From assembly GCF_002127325.2 (NCBI RefSeq), contig NC_035437.2, positions 167,182,263 through 167,246,262 on the forward strand: 64,000 nt of DNA, in the 5' to 3' direction. Both the position numbers and the translations under genes were made by a program. The notes under the pieces are model-generated. The model saw only the letters and a program-made list of their open reading frames with translations, had not been told where the DNA came from and did not search any database. Position 1 is the stretch's first letter. Each line of letters opens with the position of its first letter. This DNA is from Helianthus annuus. Lineage: Eukaryota > Streptophyta > Magnoliopsida > Asterales > Asteraceae. Positions 31,274-41,873 of this stretch are shown in pieces.

Positions 31274-31717
31274 TCATATGTCGGCAAGCCACTCCTCTAC
31301 CTCCCTTGGAAGGAGAAAAGAGGGCTCATTTGCATTGGTTTGAGGAGTTTCAACTTCCGCTGGGACCTCTTGTGGGTTTTCCATAGGAGGTTCTGCGAGA
31401 AAGTCTCCCCACCCGGTAGGGTTGTTAACACCGAGTGCCAAGTTCCAGTCTTGTTGTGGAAGGACTGGTTCCATAGGGGGTGCTACCAAAATGTTTAACC
31501 TTTGGTGCAAAAGGTTAATTTCTTGGAAGCTGCTTTCAAGTCCCATTGTAAGATCGTTAATACGGTCAATAAGGACCTCCTCCACTGACGTCATTTCGTC
31601 GAGAGCTTCCCTTAGTGCTATCACGTAGTGCACAAGTGTAGCTTCAACGGAGGGCCTCCTTCCCCTTCGGCTGTTTGAGGAATGAACGGATGATGTTTCG
31701 CTGTTCTCACTCGCCAT
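31274..31717 (-). CDS. Unknown 147-residue ORF of element B
   Basis: Intact ORF starting MASENSETSSVHSSNSRRGR. It has a Ser/Arg-rich start, a predicted helical middle (EALDEMTSVEEVLIDRINDL to about residue 72) and a Pro/Glu-rich tail ending WLADI. I recognise no gag, protease or polymerase motif. A palindrome pair lies 51 bp before the start codon (31768-31800), and three lie beyond the stop. It could be a highly diverged gag-derived or accessory protein. The open frame in a recent element suggests it is, or was lately, under selection or simply not yet mutated. Confidence 0.5.
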   Translation of the reverse strand: MASENSETSSVHSSNSRRGRRPSVEATLVHYVIALREALDEMTSVEEVLIDRINDLTMGLESSFQEINLLHQRLNILVAPPMEPVLPQQDWNLALGVNNPTGWGDFLAEPPMENPQEVPAEVETPQTNANEPSFLLPREVEEWLADI

Positions 31718-32346
31718 TCTACGAAAAATAAACCAAAAATAGTTTATAGGACGAAACAGTTTCTGGGCACGGCCCCGTGCTCACTGAGCACGGCCCCGTG
31801 TTCATCTTTCTGCAGAATTTTGGAGCAAGGAATCTTGGGTTTTTAAGTTACTTTTTGAGTTCATGCAAGCTTTTTGACAGTAAATAACTTTAAACAATGT
31901 TAAATAACATGTTTTCACCAAGATTCTATGATCAAAACTCATTGCTCCCTACCACAAAGATTGAAAATTCAAACTTCTCATGGTAGTTCTTCAAGAAAGA
32001 TGAAGAAGAAGGAAATGTCTAGAAGAGGAAAGGACAAGATGGGTTGTTGGAAACTTCTTTTAGACTTACCTAGGATTGTTTGAGAGAAGATTCCTTCAAA
32101 TCTCTGTCCCCAAGTTGGTCCAAATGTGCAGGATTTTTGGCTGCATTTATAGAAAACGACAGCCTGCTGGACACGGCCCCGTGTCCGCTGGACACGGCCC
32201 CGTGTGCAGATAAAATTCTGACACAGTTTGTCCGTATTCTGACGTTCTGATCAGAAGGGAATCTTTTGGTGGACACGGGGGCGTGTGGGCCGAGCACGGC
32301 CCCGTGTCGGAAAGCTGTCTTATGAAGTTTTGTCTTTACTAAGGAT

Positions 32347-33009
32347 TTAATCTATATCGGGTGGCTCTTGACTTGTTGGAACAACCCCATAGTGCCTAAG
32401 ATACCTTAATTGTCCTATACTAAGGCGAGAACGCAAGAGGTTATCGGTGAGGGTAATTCCTATTTTCATTCTAGGTGGACAAGTCCAACCCTTTCCCGGG
32501 CTCTCGTTAAAGAAGGTGTATGCCGAATCGCTCAGGTCTATGTATGCACCGAACGAAGTCGATGGGGAGTTCTTCACGGAACAATCGGCACAGGGACGAC
32601 TATCGTCCGCGTCTTGTCTAGGTAAAAAGGTATTTTCGGGAGCAACGAGGTTGTCGGAATGCGGTTCCAACATTTCCTCATGGTTATCATCTTGGGATGG
32701 ATCTAAAAAATCCTTCCTAAGTTCTTTTGACCAATTAAGAAGTAGTTCTTCTAGTTGAAATAGCTCGTCAAGGAGCATTTCTCCTAGAATATCTGGCTGG
32801 GCGCATTCGAGGGAGAAATAGTGCTTATTTTTACTTTCGCCCCTCTTAAGGTTACAAGGAATCGGTGGGTCTATATAGTGGGGCCTATAAGTGAGGAAGA
32901 AACATTTTAATTCCTCATGTTCGCCTCCACATATTCGACACCACAAACCATAAGAGTGCCGAAAGTAAAAAGAATTACTATCACCCATATTTGTATCAGA
33001 AATTACCAA
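32347..33009 (-). CDS. Unknown 220-residue ORF of element B with zinc-knuckle-like motif
   Basis: Intact ORF with CRICGGEHEELKC near residues 24-36, a C-X2-C-X3-H-X4-C knuckle. Its spacing matches the knuckle in element A gag (CEGCGGPHENWSC). The rest is acidic and has a Cys pair (CADC) near residue 140. The C-terminal part (LTDNLLRSRLSIGQLRYLRH) looks helical. It lacks the gag core and protease. A second Met (MGDSNSF, 7 codons in) is an alternative start. Palindrome pairs lie at 33054 and 33137 just upstream, and at 32274 and 32172 just downstream. Binding of element RNA or DNA is a guess based only on the knuckle. Confidence 0.5.
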   Translation of the reverse strand: MVISDTNMGDSNSFYFRHSYGLWCRICGGEHEELKCFFLTYRPHYIDPPIPCNLKRGESKNKHYFSLECAQPDILGEMLLDELFQLEELLLNWSKELRKDFLDPSQDDNHEEMLEPHSDNLVAPENTFLPRQDADDSRPCADCSVKNSPSTSFGAYIDLSDSAYTFFNESPGKGWTCPPRMKIGITLTDNLLRSRLSIGQLRYLRHYGVVPTSQEPPDID

Positions 33010-33273
33010 CCGCCGGGCTCTAACGGTTCTGTTTTCAGCAACTGAATCTTGGGCACGGGGGCGTGTTGAGTGGACACGGCCCCGTGTTCAGCCTACTGTC
33101 TGATTTAAAACAGGATTGCCAGTTCCAATGATTGAGCACGGGGCGTGTTCAGCAAGCACGGCCCCGTGTTGAGCTCTGCAGAAGCTAAAAATCTAAAAAA
33201 AATCCTAAAAAAATTAAAGAAAAATAAAAATATGATTAGGCCGTTGATTCCTAACTTTCTTAAAATCCTTGTG

Positions 33274-33291
33274 TCCCCGGCAACGGCGCCA
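33274..33291 (-). promoter_or_regulatory. Primer binding site of element B (tRNA-Asp type)
   Basis: The minus strand reads TGGCGCCGTTGCCGGGGA, six bases inside the right LTR. This is the primer site typical of plant Athila/Tat-group elements. It fixes the minus-strand orientation. Confidence 0.85.
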
Positions 33292-33297
33292 AAAACT

Positions 33298-34969
33298 TGA
33301 TGCGTGTTAGTGTATATATGTTTTTAGATATATATTTAAGCCCTTTTTACACTTTTAGCCAAGTTTTAAATTTATAAAACACGATATTTACTAACACTAA
33401 ACACACATATGGGCAAGTGCACCCATCGTGGACGTAGTATAGTGTTGGTAAGATACCGAGGTCGTCCAAGGACACAAGAGCTTTTAATACCGGTTTATCC
33501 TCAACGTCTAATCAAATCAAAAAGGTTAGAAAAATGTTTTAACTAAGAAAAATAAAAACTAACTAAATGCTGAAAATAAAAATAAAATAAAAACAGATAG
33601 ACAAGATGAATCACTTGGTTCCGACACGTGTATTAGTATAACCTTTGATTATTTTCGCACTTTTGCACTTGTTTAAGAGATTATCTTAGTTATTGTAGTA
33701 GGCCCCTCTTTTGAAGGCGACGTTACCCTCAACCCAGTAGTTTGAGTCAGCAAGGATACAATCCTAAAGGGTCGGATTATTGAAAGATAATGAATTAAGT
33801 TATTAATGCAAATTATGGTAGGCCCCGCTTTTGGCGGTGACGTTACCCTCGGCTAAGTAGTCTGAGTCAGCAGGGATACAATCCTAAATAGCCGGGTTAT
33901 AGTATTAATAGTAGTTAACTTATGAGGGGGTCAAAGAGTTTGGATCCCCGCCATCCAATACCTATGGGCATTGAAGGAGATCCTACTAAATTTGACCCAG
34001 GTCCCAAGCAGGACCTCTAAACGCTGAACAAGGGCAAGACCCTTACCAAACCGTTCCCTTAACCCCCGACCAGGTAGCCAACATACCTCCATATAGACCG
34101 TGGAGATATGAATGGTGAAAATCTTTTATTTTATATAGACAGTAAAATAACGCCAAGACACCACGGACAAACGATAAGGAAAGATCACCTTCAACATAAG
34201 TAACTAGTTATTAAAGTCATTAATACAAAACCAAATAAAAAGTGCAAAAGATTAAAAATAAAAAGTATTATACTAAACACTTGTCTTCACCAAGTGATGT
34301 AAGAGACTTAGGCAAACATGGCCTTGATTTTCAAGAACTCTTACGATCAATCTTGGATCCCGAGACGACTCACACACTCTACGATGGACAATGGATGATG
34401 GTGGTGGATGATGGTGTTATGGTGGTGGTGGGTGGTGGATGAGGTGTGAGAGAGGTGGTGTGCCAAGGGATGAGAGAGAATGAAGCCAAGCTCCTCTATT
34501 TATAGGCTGAGCAGAAGGCTGGACACGGCCCCGTGCCCGCCTGACACTCTCTCTCTTCATTAATTGTAATTGCGAATTACAATTAATGCGCCTGCTGTAC
34601 TTTCACCACGCCCCCGTGCTAGCTGGACACGGCCCCGTGGTGGGCAATGGAAGCTTCTACTGGTTTGTCTTTTCTGCTGCTTCCTGGGCGCGCCCCCGTG
34701 TTCGCTGGACACGGGGCGTGTTCAGACTCTGTTTCCTTCTTTTTGCCTTGGGAGGTGCCGTTGAGGGTCCGGGCAGTCCACTTTTGTTCCTTTTCTTGTA
34801 TTTATGGTAGAATTAGTGGTCTTTTTGCTTCTTTTGTGATTTTGAGCTCATTTCATCCTGAAAATACAAAAGGAAGACAAAAACACTCTTTTTCCAACAT
34901 TAGTACTTAAAAAGGGTTAGTTTTATGCCTTAATTGATGTGTTTTATATGTTGCATTTTACACACATCA
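33298..34969 (-). repeat. Element B right LTR (5' LTR in element orientation)
   Basis: 1672 bp, exactly 21 bp shorter than the left copy because one palindrome-spacer unit near 34524 is missing (single palindrome here, pair in the left LTR). TATA box at 34497-34504 on the minus strand. Right edge followed by GACGT. Confidence 0.93.
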
Positions 34970-34974
34970 GACGT

Positions 34975-37900
34975 CGAACTGATGCTTCGACCAGACTCGG
35001 GTCAGGAGGCTTTGGGCCGTTTCCGTTATCTAAACCCTAATAGGCTTCCATCGTTTGGGCCAAAAGAAGGGCCGTCGGGTATGGGCCGTTCAGATTCTAG
35101 ATCCAATTTTGTTACCAGACCCAGTGATAAGAACGTGACTCCCAAATTGGACTCCCCCCGTTTCTTGGGATACCCTAAATCATCTTCTCCAGTGGCCGAT
35201 ATGGGTCAGTCATCTCCCCGTGATAGAGGTATCCGTTCTCTCTCTCGAACCGAGTGGGAGGACCGGCGTAAGAAGGGACTCTGTTTTCGTTGTGGTCAAC
35301 AATATGGACCAACTCATAAGTGTCCTGAGGGTCGGTTACGCGTCTTGCTCTTGGGAGATGATGAAGATGATTTTCCCATTGGAGAACAATGCGCCTTACT
35401 ACAGGATACTTCTCCTACACACGAGACCGATTCGGATTGCACGGTGGGTACTTGTAATCCCTTGGAGTTTGCTGGAACGGTGGCTGCCCAAGCACCGTCT
35501 ACTACTATGAAATTGGAGGGTATGTTGATGGGTTTTCCAATCTCTATGCTGGTTGACAGTGGGGCGTCTCATAATTTCATTTCACAACGTTTAGTGTCGG
35601 CTATGGGTTTATCTTCGTCGAAATTCAGAGGTATAAATATTAAACTTGGTGATGGGCATTTCGTTTCTGTTTATGAAAGATGTGTTGCTTTGCCGATTAT
35701 TATTGGTCCTTGTTCGTTTTCGGTGAATGCGTTGGTGTTCGATACCGGGTCTTTGGATTTTATTCTGGGTCTAGAATGGTTAAAGTCCTTGGGTGAGGTG
35801 GTCCATGACTGGCAACATTCTTGGATGCGATTTATACATCAGGGAGTGTCAGTGCAGTTACACGGAGTTCATTCTGGTCAATCTTCCTTTTCAGCCTTGC
35901 ATCAATGGTTATCAATGGATGGAATTACGGTTACTTCGTCGGTAGACACTTCACTTCCCTCAATTTCACCCATGTTAACCACTCAACAACAAACCACTTT
36001 GACTTCCTTATTGCAGCAGTTCGAAGAGATTTTTCAACCACCCTCGTCTCTTCCTCCAAGCCGTACTCATGATCACAGCATTCGGTTGTCCAGTTCTGCT
36101 CCCATATGTGTCCGCCCTTATCGTTACCCTCACGTTCAAAAGACAGAAATCGAACGTCAGGTTCAGGAGTTGTTAAATATGGGGCTGATTAGACCGAGTA
36201 CGAGTGCTTTTTCAAGTCCGGTCATATTGGTTCGAAAAAAAGATGACTCATGGCGCATGTGTGTTGATTATCGCGCCCTAAACAACGCCACAATTCCTAA
36301 TAAGTATCCGATCCCGGTGATCGATGAATTGCTTGATGAATTACATGGTTCCACCTTCTTCTCTAAATTGGACCTCAAGGCAGGTTATAATCAGATTCGT
36401 ATGTGTCCTGATAGCATTGAGATGACCGCTTTTCGTACTCACGATGGACACTATGAGTACTTGGTCATGCCGTTCGGCCTTATGAACGCCCCGGCTACCT
36501 TTCAAGCGGTGATGAATGATATTTTCCGGCCTCTTCTACGTCACAAAGTTGTCATATTTTTTGATGATATCTTGATCCACAGTCCTACTTGGGAGACTCA
36601 CTTGGCTGATTTAAAGGAGGTTTTTGACATTTTATTATTTCATAGTTTCAAAGCTAATCCGGGCAAGTGTAGTATGGGTCAACGGTCGATTGATTACTTG
36701 GGTCATATAATCTCTGGTCAAGGGGTCACTATGGATCCAGCAAAAGTGGCATCGGTTGTTGATTGGCCGACCCCCACAACGTTGAAAGCTCTCCGTGGAT
36801 TTTTAGGTTTGACCGGATATTATCGTAAATTCGTTAAAGATTATGGAAGTATTGCCCGTCCGTTAACTGATCTCACAAAGAAAGATGCTTTTAGTTGGAC
36901 CCCGGTGGCTCAAGCAGCCTTTGAGAAACTGAAACAGGCCTTAACTTCAGCTCCGGTATTATCTTTACCCGACTTTTCTCTTCCGTTTGTTGTGGAATGT
37001 GATGCCTCGGGTTATGGGATTGGTGCGGTTCTTATGCAGCTCAATAAACCTATTGCCTATTTTAGCAAAGCGTTAAGCGATCGCAATTTATCAAAATCGG
37101 CTTATGAACGGGAATTAATGGCTTTAGTCTTGGCGGTCCAACATTGGCGGCCTTATTTGTTGGGTTCCAAGTTCACGGTGTGTACGGATCAAAAGAGTTT
37201 GAAATTTTTATTACAACAGCGTGTTTCTACTTACGATCAACAGAATTGGGTGGTTAAACTCTTGGGTTATGATTTCGACATCCAATACAAACCCGGTCGG
37301 GAGAACCGGGCAGCAGATGCCCTGTCCCGTCGTGCTGATTCTGGTCAGTTTTTACAGGCAGTTTCTGCTCCTATTTGGCTACACGGTGCTTTGCTTATTG
37401 AGGAGGCCAAACAAGCTTCTGATATTCAGACCTTAATGGCAAAACTCAAAGTGACGCCTGAAAAGTATCTTGGGTATTCAATCAAGAATGATGTTCTGTT
37501 TTACCAGGACCGTTTGGTTATTTCGCGCCACTCTAAATTTATTCCTGCTTTATTACACCAATTCCATGTCACCGCTGCGGGTGGACATTCGGGGTTCTAC
37601 CGAACATATCGGAGACTGGCGGCTAATGTATATTGGGCAGGTATGACAGCTACGGTTAAACAGTTTATTCGGGAATGCAATATTTGTCAGCGTTGTAAGG
37701 CAAGTTCGGTACTGCCAGGGGGTCTTTTACAACCTTTAGCAATTCCTGAAGCTATTTGGGAAGACGTGTCGATGGATTTTATCGTGGGGCTGCCTCCTTC
37801 GAAGGGATTTACGGTGGTCTTGGTGGTGGTGGACCGTTTATCGAAATATGCTCGTTTCATTTTATTAAAACACCCGTACACCGCAAAAACCGTGGCTGAG

Positions 37901-38610
37901 ATTTTTGTTAAAGAGGTTATTCGTCACCATGGAATTCCAAAATCCATTGTAAGTGATCGGGATCCCTTGTTTTTAAGCAAGTTTTGGCAAGAAATATTTC
38001 GCTCCATGGGTACTAAATTACAACTGAGTTCAGCCTACCATCCAGAATCCGACGGTCAAACGGAGGTAATTAATCGGTGTTTGGAATCCTATTTACGATG
38101 TTTTGCTGTTGATCAGCCCAAGACCTGGTCTGTTTGGTTACCATGGGCCGAGTATTGGTACAACTCCACTTTTCATTCCTCTACGGGTGTTACCCCCTTC
38201 GAAACCGTCTATGGCCGACGTCCCCCTTCGGTGTTTCAGTTCATTCCGGGTGAAATTCGGGTGGATTCGGTCGCGAGAGACCTTCAGGACCGTGACGAGG
38301 CCCTAAAGCAACTGAAAGTTCATTTATCTAATGCCCAGGGTGCTATGAAGTTACACGCGGACAAGAAAAGACGGGACGTCCAGTTTTCGGTGGGAGAATG
38401 GGTTTATGTTAAATTGAAACCTTACCGTCAGTTGTCTGTTGCTAGCCGTATTCATCAAAAGTTGGCAACAAAATTCTTTGGACCATTTCAGATAGTGGAA
38501 AAGTTGGGTCCAGTGGCTTACAAACTGCTATTGCCTGCCACTTCCAAAATACATCCGGTTTTTCATGTTTCTCTTTTGAAAAAGGCCATTTCGGGTCCTA
38601 GTGAGACAGT
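34975..38610 (+). CDS. Gypsy element C pol polyprotein, 3' part (interrupted, 3' truncated)
   Basis: An open frame of 1212 codons continues the gag frame. In order: zinc knuckle CFRCGQQYGPTHKC (near 35282), aspartic protease LVDSGASHNF (near 35550), reverse transcriptase with FFDDILIHS (near 36560; FFDD in place of the common YVDD) and MPFGLMNAP upstream. Then come RNase H with ECDASGYGIGAVL (near 37000), the integrase zinc domain H...H...CNICQRC (to about 37695), and the integrase core with MDFIVGLP, SDRDPLF and HPESDGQTE (to about 38065). Last is the GPY/F-type module FFGPFQIV...HPVFHVSLLKKA. It ends by running into the CACTA terminus at 38611, so the listed stop near 38650 is foreign. No internal stop or frameshift. 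Confidence 0.9.
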
Positions 38611-38890
38611 CACTACAAAAAAAATGCCATTTAGTGGCACACGCTTTTAGTGGCACATTGCTTTTGTGCCATTAATATAGGGTTTTAGTGGCTTTTTGCG
38701 TATACCACATTTGCTTAGTACACACTTTTAGTGACACTTTGCTTTTGTGCCATTAATATAGGGTTTTAGTGGCATTTTGTGTATGCCACATTTGCTTAGT
38801 ACACACTTTTAGTGGCATTTAAGTTTTATGTTATTAGTTTAGGTTTTTAATGGCACTTTGAGTATGCCACTCAATAAGCAACCACTACTT
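38611..38890. mobile_element. CACTA (En/Spm) left terminus with subterminal repeats
   Basis: CACTACAAAAAAAATGCC begins exactly at 38611, the standard CACTA terminal repeat, directly after the gypsy codons. Next come two 81-bp tandem units (38644-38724, 38725-38805) and part of a third, rich in TTTTAGTGGCAC words, as expected for transposase-binding subterminal arrays. The 3-bp flank is AGT. I found no matching TTTGTAGTG right end anywhere in the window. Confidence 0.8.
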
Positions 38891-38909
38891 TTTATATTCA
38901 CTCTTTCAA

Positions 38910-39221
38910 GGGACGATCCGAGCGTAGCTTGAGCTCGAGCTTAGCTCATGGGTACTTTTACAGGCTCGAACTCGGATCAATTTTATTAATTTAGTTATTT
39001 TAGTTATAATTATTTTTTTACAAATTTTGTATGTCAAACAATATTTGTTTGTATATTTTCTATTTCGTTAATTTTATAAATAAAAATGAAATAAATAGTA
39101 GACTCGCGAGCTAGCTCAATCTAGGCTCAGTCTCATGGTCGAGCTTATTTAAGCTCGAATCGTACAAGTTCTTTTGAGTTAAACTCGAGTGACTCACAAG
39201 AGTTTACTTACACCTATAACT
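38910..39221. repeat. Degraded Ac-like MITE of the GAGCTCG family
   Basis: GAGCTCGAGC-rich sequence near 38920-38970 and 39105-39195, closing with TTTACTTACACCTATA, the decayed complement of TAGGTGTAAGTAAA. The left terminus is not clear. Confidence 0.4.
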
Positions 39222-40441
39222 ATTTCCCTCCTTTGACAACTTTTAATAAAATTTTCCCCAAAAATTATTTCCCACCACCTAAAATTTGTTCCATCTCTCT
39301 CGCATTGCATCGCCGGTGGTGAAAGAGGTATACGCGTATGCTAATCTCATCGTTCGGAATCAGACTCTCCTTCCCTCATCGTCGGCGGTGAAATTGGTAC
39401 GCTTCTCCAATCTTCCACAAAACCTACTGGTTTAATGGTGATGTTTGCAAATATATGGTTATAGATTATGTATTATGTGTGTGTCAGAATTTTTAAGCGA
39501 TATGGATGACTAAATGCTAAATAGAACAAATTTATTAGATTTTCTGTGTTAATTTCTTTAATTTGACAACTCCACTTTATTATTGTTTAAGTTTCAATTG
39601 TTTATTTCAGTATTGGTGGTGTTTGCTAGGAAAAATCCAAGTTTAATTACAACTTGTGATTTGCTAATTAGGCAAAGATTTGATCTCAATTTGTTTAATT
39701 TTCAGTACGGTAACCTAGGGTTTTTTATTGTATAAAGTGAATCTGGATGAAATCTTGGAGTCTGTATTCATTTTTAGCCAATTTTGATAATCTTTATGGA
39801 CATTAATAATCTTCAAGAAATAGATGTAAGGTTGTTGGGCTATCTTGGGAGAAATGGTGTGGTTTTAATTTATCTTTTTTTTTTTTTTTGAAGGCTGTAG
39901 GCTTTCTCTTTGCTGTTGTGGTCGTTTTGTTTTGGCCTGTGTTGATGTGGTGTTACTTTGTAAGTTAGCTTCTTTCTGGCTTACTTTTGGTGATTAATGC
40001 ATTCGATTCGTTGGCCGTTCAAAAAAGGGGTAAATTTTATTCTCAAAATATTTGAGTAATGAGAACCATATATACTTCACAAGAGATACCTTAATCATAA
40101 ATTGCAGTAACGTCAAACCTTATCAATGGTGGTGGTATCATCTATTTTTTGCTTCAGTAATCACCCTTTCCATATTTTTAAGTCTTTAACTAGTGGTATT
40201 GAATTTGTATTCTGTTCTTACATGTTACAGGAGATCATGACCAATACTGAAAATCCAATAATGTGTGCGCCCCCACTTAACCTTGATGTTACACATATGG
40301 AAGGGGTAAACATCAAAGTTTCGTATTAGTATACATAATTTATCTCATAAGTTATGGTGGTATACCTTGTTAATACTCTCCCTGCTTCAATCATAATCTA
40401 TTATTTATGTATCAATTTATTTGTCTAACATGAGTTATGAG
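39222..40441. other. Non-coding stretch, possibly captured 5' gene sequence
   Basis: No recognised gene. A block near 39300-39400 (CGCCGGTGGTGAAAGAGG; later TCGTCGGCGGTGAAATTGG) has exon or 5'-UTR-like composition followed by an intron-like AT-rich stretch. An exon-like piece with short ORF sits at 40230-40310. A T-run lies near 39880. Confidence 0.35.
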
Positions 40442-40891
40442 TAGGGGTGTAAACGAGCCGGGCCAAGCCCGAGCTCGGCTCGTCATGTTTTTATAAAGCT
40501 CGAGCTCGGCTCAGTTCGAGCCTACTTATTTGAGCTCGAGCCCGGCTCGAGAGTAAAACCCAAAGCTCGAGCTCGGCTCGACCCGGCTCGAGTATTTTGA
40601 GAACAACCTCAAACGAGTTAAAAGTTTAGCTCGAGCTCGCTTCAGTACCGCTAACAAGCAAAAGCTCGGCTCGAGCTCAGCTCGCCAATGTTATCATCAT
40701 TAGTATTATATTATATAAAAATAAATAAAATTTTGTTTGGGCTCGTTTAGGCTCGCGAGCCTAAACGAGCTTTGTATTTCAGGCTCGAGCTCGGGCTCGA
40801 TAACTAACCGAGTTCTATTTCAGGCTCGAGCTCGTTAAAGCTTGGCTCATTCGAGCTTTTAACCGAGCCGATAACGAGTAGCTCACCTCTA
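40442..40891. mobile_element. Ac-like hAT MITE, 450 bp, GAGCTCG family
   Basis: Starts TAGGGGTGTAAACGAGCC and ends with the approximate complement (CTCACCTCTA). Flanking octamers GTTATGAG (40434-40441) and GTTGTGAG (40892-40899) match at seven of eight. TAGGG(A/G)TG ends plus an 8-bp duplication fit Ac-type hAT elements. The interior is dominated by GAGCTCG words that make it strongly self-complementary. Confidence 0.75.
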
Positions 40892-40907
40892 GTTGTGAGC
40901 CTCTTTT

Positions 40908-41345
40908 CATATGGTTGTTAAAAGCCATCGCCTCTTGCGCCTAGGCCCAATTTCCTAGCGAGGCGAGGCAATTGCGCTTTAATTCTCCGGGTGATGGTTC
41001 ATGCGCAGATTCCGGCATGATTCCTAGATTCTTAAGAGTTTTCAGCAAAATTCTCTAAATTCTGGCAAGATTTCTATTTTTATCTAACGAAACTACTTTT
41101 CTACACTAATAAACTAGCATTTTATAACTTTTTGTACTAAATAGACGATATTAAATGTTATATAAAAGCTTTAGTTTATTTTAATTAAAGAATAGTATTA
41201 ATTATCTATTATAAAAAAAAAATTTAATTATTTTTTGTTGTGCGCTTTTCTTTTCTCAGGCCTTCGCTTTTTTTGCGCCTTGCGCCTAGGCCCCAGGCGA
41301 GGCCTATGTGCCTTAGTGCCCCTAACGCCTTTGATAACTATGGCA
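40908..41345. repeat. MITE-like repeat with GCGCCTAGG core words
   Basis: The left end ATGGTTGTTAAAAGCCATCG and the complement of the right end (GCCATAGTTATCAAAGGCG) are imperfect inverted repeats. Both subterminal parts carry CTTGCGCCTAGGCCC words. Boundaries approximate, no duplication confirmed. Confidence 0.5.
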
Positions 41346-41664
41346 TGTACATAAGCTATTAGGTATTAAGTAATTTTGTTTCGAAAGATTATTTGGAAAA
41401 AAAGTGGAAACTTCTAGGTTTCAATTTATGTCAGATGAGTTAGTTTAATTAAATGAGTCAGACAACCAGTTTTATAAAACGGATAACACGGGTCAGTTTT
41501 ATTCAACGGGTCAAAAGGTATTTCATGATTAAACAGGTCAAACGGGTCAGCAATATTAGGTTTTGTTAAATAGGCCAAGTGTTGCCATATTGTTTTTAAC
41601 AAGCATGATATGTGGATAAAATTTGTGTTTAGATATTTTTTGTGTTGTTATTTATATTTGTCAG

Positions 41665-41870
41665 GAAACCTCATGTTAACGTTGGAACAATTGGACATGT
41701 TGATCATGGAAAAACAACACTGATAGATGCAATTACAAAGGTTTGATTTTTTTTTACATTCCAGCACTTATTGCTTGTTCCACAGCTACTGATTATTTAT
41801 TTTCAAAGTTAAAATTAGTCAGCTAATGTATGTCAGTATGTGTTCTGTTTAGGTGCTAGCAGATGAAGGT
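41665..41870 (+). pseudogene. EF-Tu gene fragment (two partial exons with intron)
   Basis: Exon-like 41665-41740, preceded by a TTTGTCAG acceptor, encodes [20 protein letters not shown] and on to ITK. This is the EF-Tu G1 loop region (GHVDHGKT) as in mitochondrial or plastid elongation factor Tu. After a 112-bp GT-AG intron, 41853-41870 adds VLADEG, and the homology stops at a TAG followed by unrelated DNA. The rest of the gene is absent, so this is a captured genomic fragment. Confidence 0.75.
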
Positions 41871-41873
41871 TAG

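Larger units (their letters stand above)
27691..34969 (-). mobile_element. Element B: young non-autonomous LTR retrotransposon with unfamiliar ORFs
   Basis: LTRs at 27691-29383 and 33298-34969 are flanked by the 5-bp duplication GACGT. A perfect tRNA-Asp-type primer binding site next to the right LTR puts the element on the minus strand. The interior has no gag-pol. It holds two ORFs of 147 and 220 codons, separated and flanked by non-coding DNA with paired palindromes. The LTRs differ by about six substitutions (hand comparison) plus one 21-bp unit loss, so insertion was recent. It inserted in the gag of element C. Left internal sequence (29384 to about 31080) matches that of element A (11783 to about 13470), so A and B are relatives. 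Movement must rely on an autonomous partner. Confidence 0.9.
26939..38610 (+). mobile_element. Ty3/gypsy chromovirus-like element C, split by B and cut by a CACTA end
   Basis: A single gag-pol reading frame, interrupted at 27690 by element B and resuming at 34975, extends to 38610. There a CACTA terminus replaces the rest (chromodomain, 3' LTR). The domain order protease, reverse transcriptase, RNase H, integrase identifies Ty3/gypsy. The TDQKSLKFLL...QQNW RNase H style and the one-ORF layout point to a chromovirus of the Reina type (inference). The frame is open on both sides of element B, so C was young when it was hit. Confidence 0.88.

Noticed and set aside
28917..34720. CRISPR-like array formed by the repeated palindromes and short spacers
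   Set aside because: Repeats are 11-12 bp doublets scattered over kilobases in a plant LTR element, with no array and no cas genes.
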